5,815 nt of DNA from an uncultured Bacteroidia bacterium. Lineage in GTDB: Bacteria > Bacteroidota > Bacteroidia > SpSt-205. This document shows, piece by piece, positions 5,005 through 5,815 of this stretch. A model generated the notes under the pieces. The model did not search any database. It worked only from the letters and a program-made list of their open reading frames with translations, and was not told the DNA's origin. The DNA lies in the NCBI GenBank assembly GCA_937995505.1, contig CALKJV010000216.1, forward strand, positions 1 through 5,815, in the 5' to 3' direction. Each line of letters starts with the position of its first letter. Positions within the stretch are counted from its first letter, which is position 1. Made by a program: the position numbers and the translations under genes.

Positions 5005-5801
5005 AGCCTCGCGTCCTGATTCTCTTAGGGCTTCTGGTCCTACTGCTGCCCTTTCTTTTCTCCTCCTGTAAAACTATCCCTGCGGGGCATCGGGGGGTGC
5101 TCTTTCGGCCTTTTAGTAGGGGGGTAGATATGCAGCGAACCTATGAGGAAGGCTTTCATCTCGTCGCCCCCTGGAATACCCTCGTCTCCTATGATACTCG
5201 TCTGCAAGAGCAAGAGGAGGCCATGGATGTGCTAGCAAGAAACGGCCTGAGCATCCATATAGATGTATCGGTTCGCCATGCCCCTGTACCTGAGGAGCTG
5301 CCTAACCTTCACCGGGAAATTGGGGCTGACTATGTGGAGAAAATTGTACTACCCCAGATACGCGCCTCTACTCGTAAAGTCATCGGGAAATATACCCCCG
5401 AGGAGTTGTATTCCACTCGGCGCGACCAAATTCAGGAAGAGATTTATCATGAGACCGACTCGCTTTTGCAAGCCAAACATATTCACTTAGATGCGGTACT
5501 GATTCGCTCTGTCAAGCTACCCCCTAGCATCGCTGAAGCTATTGAGCGCAAGCTACGGCAGGAGCAGGAGGCCATGGAGTACGAGTTTCGCATCCAAAAA
5601 GAGCAAAAAGAAGCAGAGCGCAAGCGCATAGAGGCCTTAGGTATCAAGCAGTTTCAGGATATTGTAAGCTCCGGCCTCAACCCTTACCTCCTGCGATGGA
5701 AGGGGATTGAAGCCACGCAGGCCTTAGCGAACTCCCAAAATACCAAGATCGTCATCATCGGCAGCGCAAAAGAAGGTTTGCCTATCATTTTAGGCGAGTA
5801 G
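5001..5801 (+). CDS. SPFH/Band 7 (prohibitin-like) domain protein, probable lipoprotein
   Basis: A 266-aa member of the SPFH (stomatin/prohibitin/flotillin/HflK-C) superfamily, membrane-bound proteins that form rings or scaffolds. Seen: a basic start MKPR, a hydrophobic stretch (5-20) and FSSC with Cys23, a Bacteroidota-style lipobox although Phe stands at -3. The SPFH domain follows (about 25-180): IPAGHRGVLFRPF, EEGFHLVAPW (49-58), YDTRLQEQEE, then IRASTRKVIGKYTPEELYSTRR and VLIRSVKLPPSIAEAIERKL (166-185). A charged, probably coiled-coil segment spans about 180-212. The C-terminus reads NTKIVIIG...LPIILGE, typical of Bacteroidota prohibitin-like proteins. The hydrophobic stretch could instead be a membrane anchor. 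Start ATG 5001 shares ATGA with the end of the DUF2480 gene. Seven A bases (4993-4999) stand just before it, in keeping with A-rich leaders in place of Shine-Dalgarno sites. The substrate or partner is unknown. Confidence 0.9.
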   Translation: MKPRVLILLGLLVLLLPFLFSSCKTIPAGHRGVLFRPFSRGVDMQRTYEEGFHLVAPWNTLVSYDTRLQEQEEAMDVLARNGLSIHIDVSVRHAPVPEELPNLHREIGADYVEKIVLPQIRASTRKVIGKYTPEELYSTRRDQIQEEIYHETDSLLQAKHIHLDAVLIRSVKLPPSIAEAIERKLRQEQEAMEYEFRIQKEQKEAERKRIEALGIKQFQDIVSSGLNPYLLRWKGIEATQALANSQNTKIVIIGSAKEGLPIILGE

Positions 5802-5815
5802 CGCCCAGGGGCTCT

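Overview
The window looks like chromosomal DNA from a member of the Bacteroidota, probably a lineage with G+C somewhat above half (judged by eye). Three things suggest this. A DUF2480 gene is present, a family I know essentially from Bacteroidota. The GyrB and cytidine deaminase sequences read like Bacteroidota homologues. There are no Shine-Dalgarno sequences at most starts, while perfect matches to the Bacteroidota -7 promoter element TAnnTTTG occur at sensible places. No phage, transposase, CRISPR or defence gene is visible.

Layout, left to right. (1) The 3' end of an ABC-exporter ATPase gene (+) runs in from the left edge and overlaps, tail to tail by 40 bp, a minus-strand gene. (2) That gene encodes a Sua5-type threonylcarbamoyl-AMP synthase (t6A tRNA modification) with a compact DUF488 domain fused to its C-terminus. 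(3) A cytidine deaminase gene (cdd, minus) lies just upstream of it; the two overlap by 16 bp and probably form one transcript. (4) gyrB (+) diverges from cdd over a very small region that must hold both promoters. (5) The roughly 220 bp after gyrB contain a dispersed-repeat type element: two 49-bp direct copies flanking an inverted copy that folds into a long hairpin followed by a T run, which could end gyrB transcription. (6) A second + strand unit follows: tRNA-His(GTG), then a DUF2480 gene whose ATG lies one nucleotide after the tRNA discriminator base, then an SPFH/prohibitin-like protein joined by an ATGA start/stop overlap.

The genes are mostly housekeeping (DNA topology, pyrimidine salvage, tRNA modification, tRNA-His, membrane scaffold protein). 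I see no clear evidence of a new multi-gene system. The points most worth a second look are the Sua5-DUF488 fusion with its shortened DUF488 core, the tRNA-His/mRNA junction that would give an almost leaderless DUF2480 message after 3' processing, the cdd/gyrB promoter region with its near-leaderless geometry, and the repeat element after gyrB.
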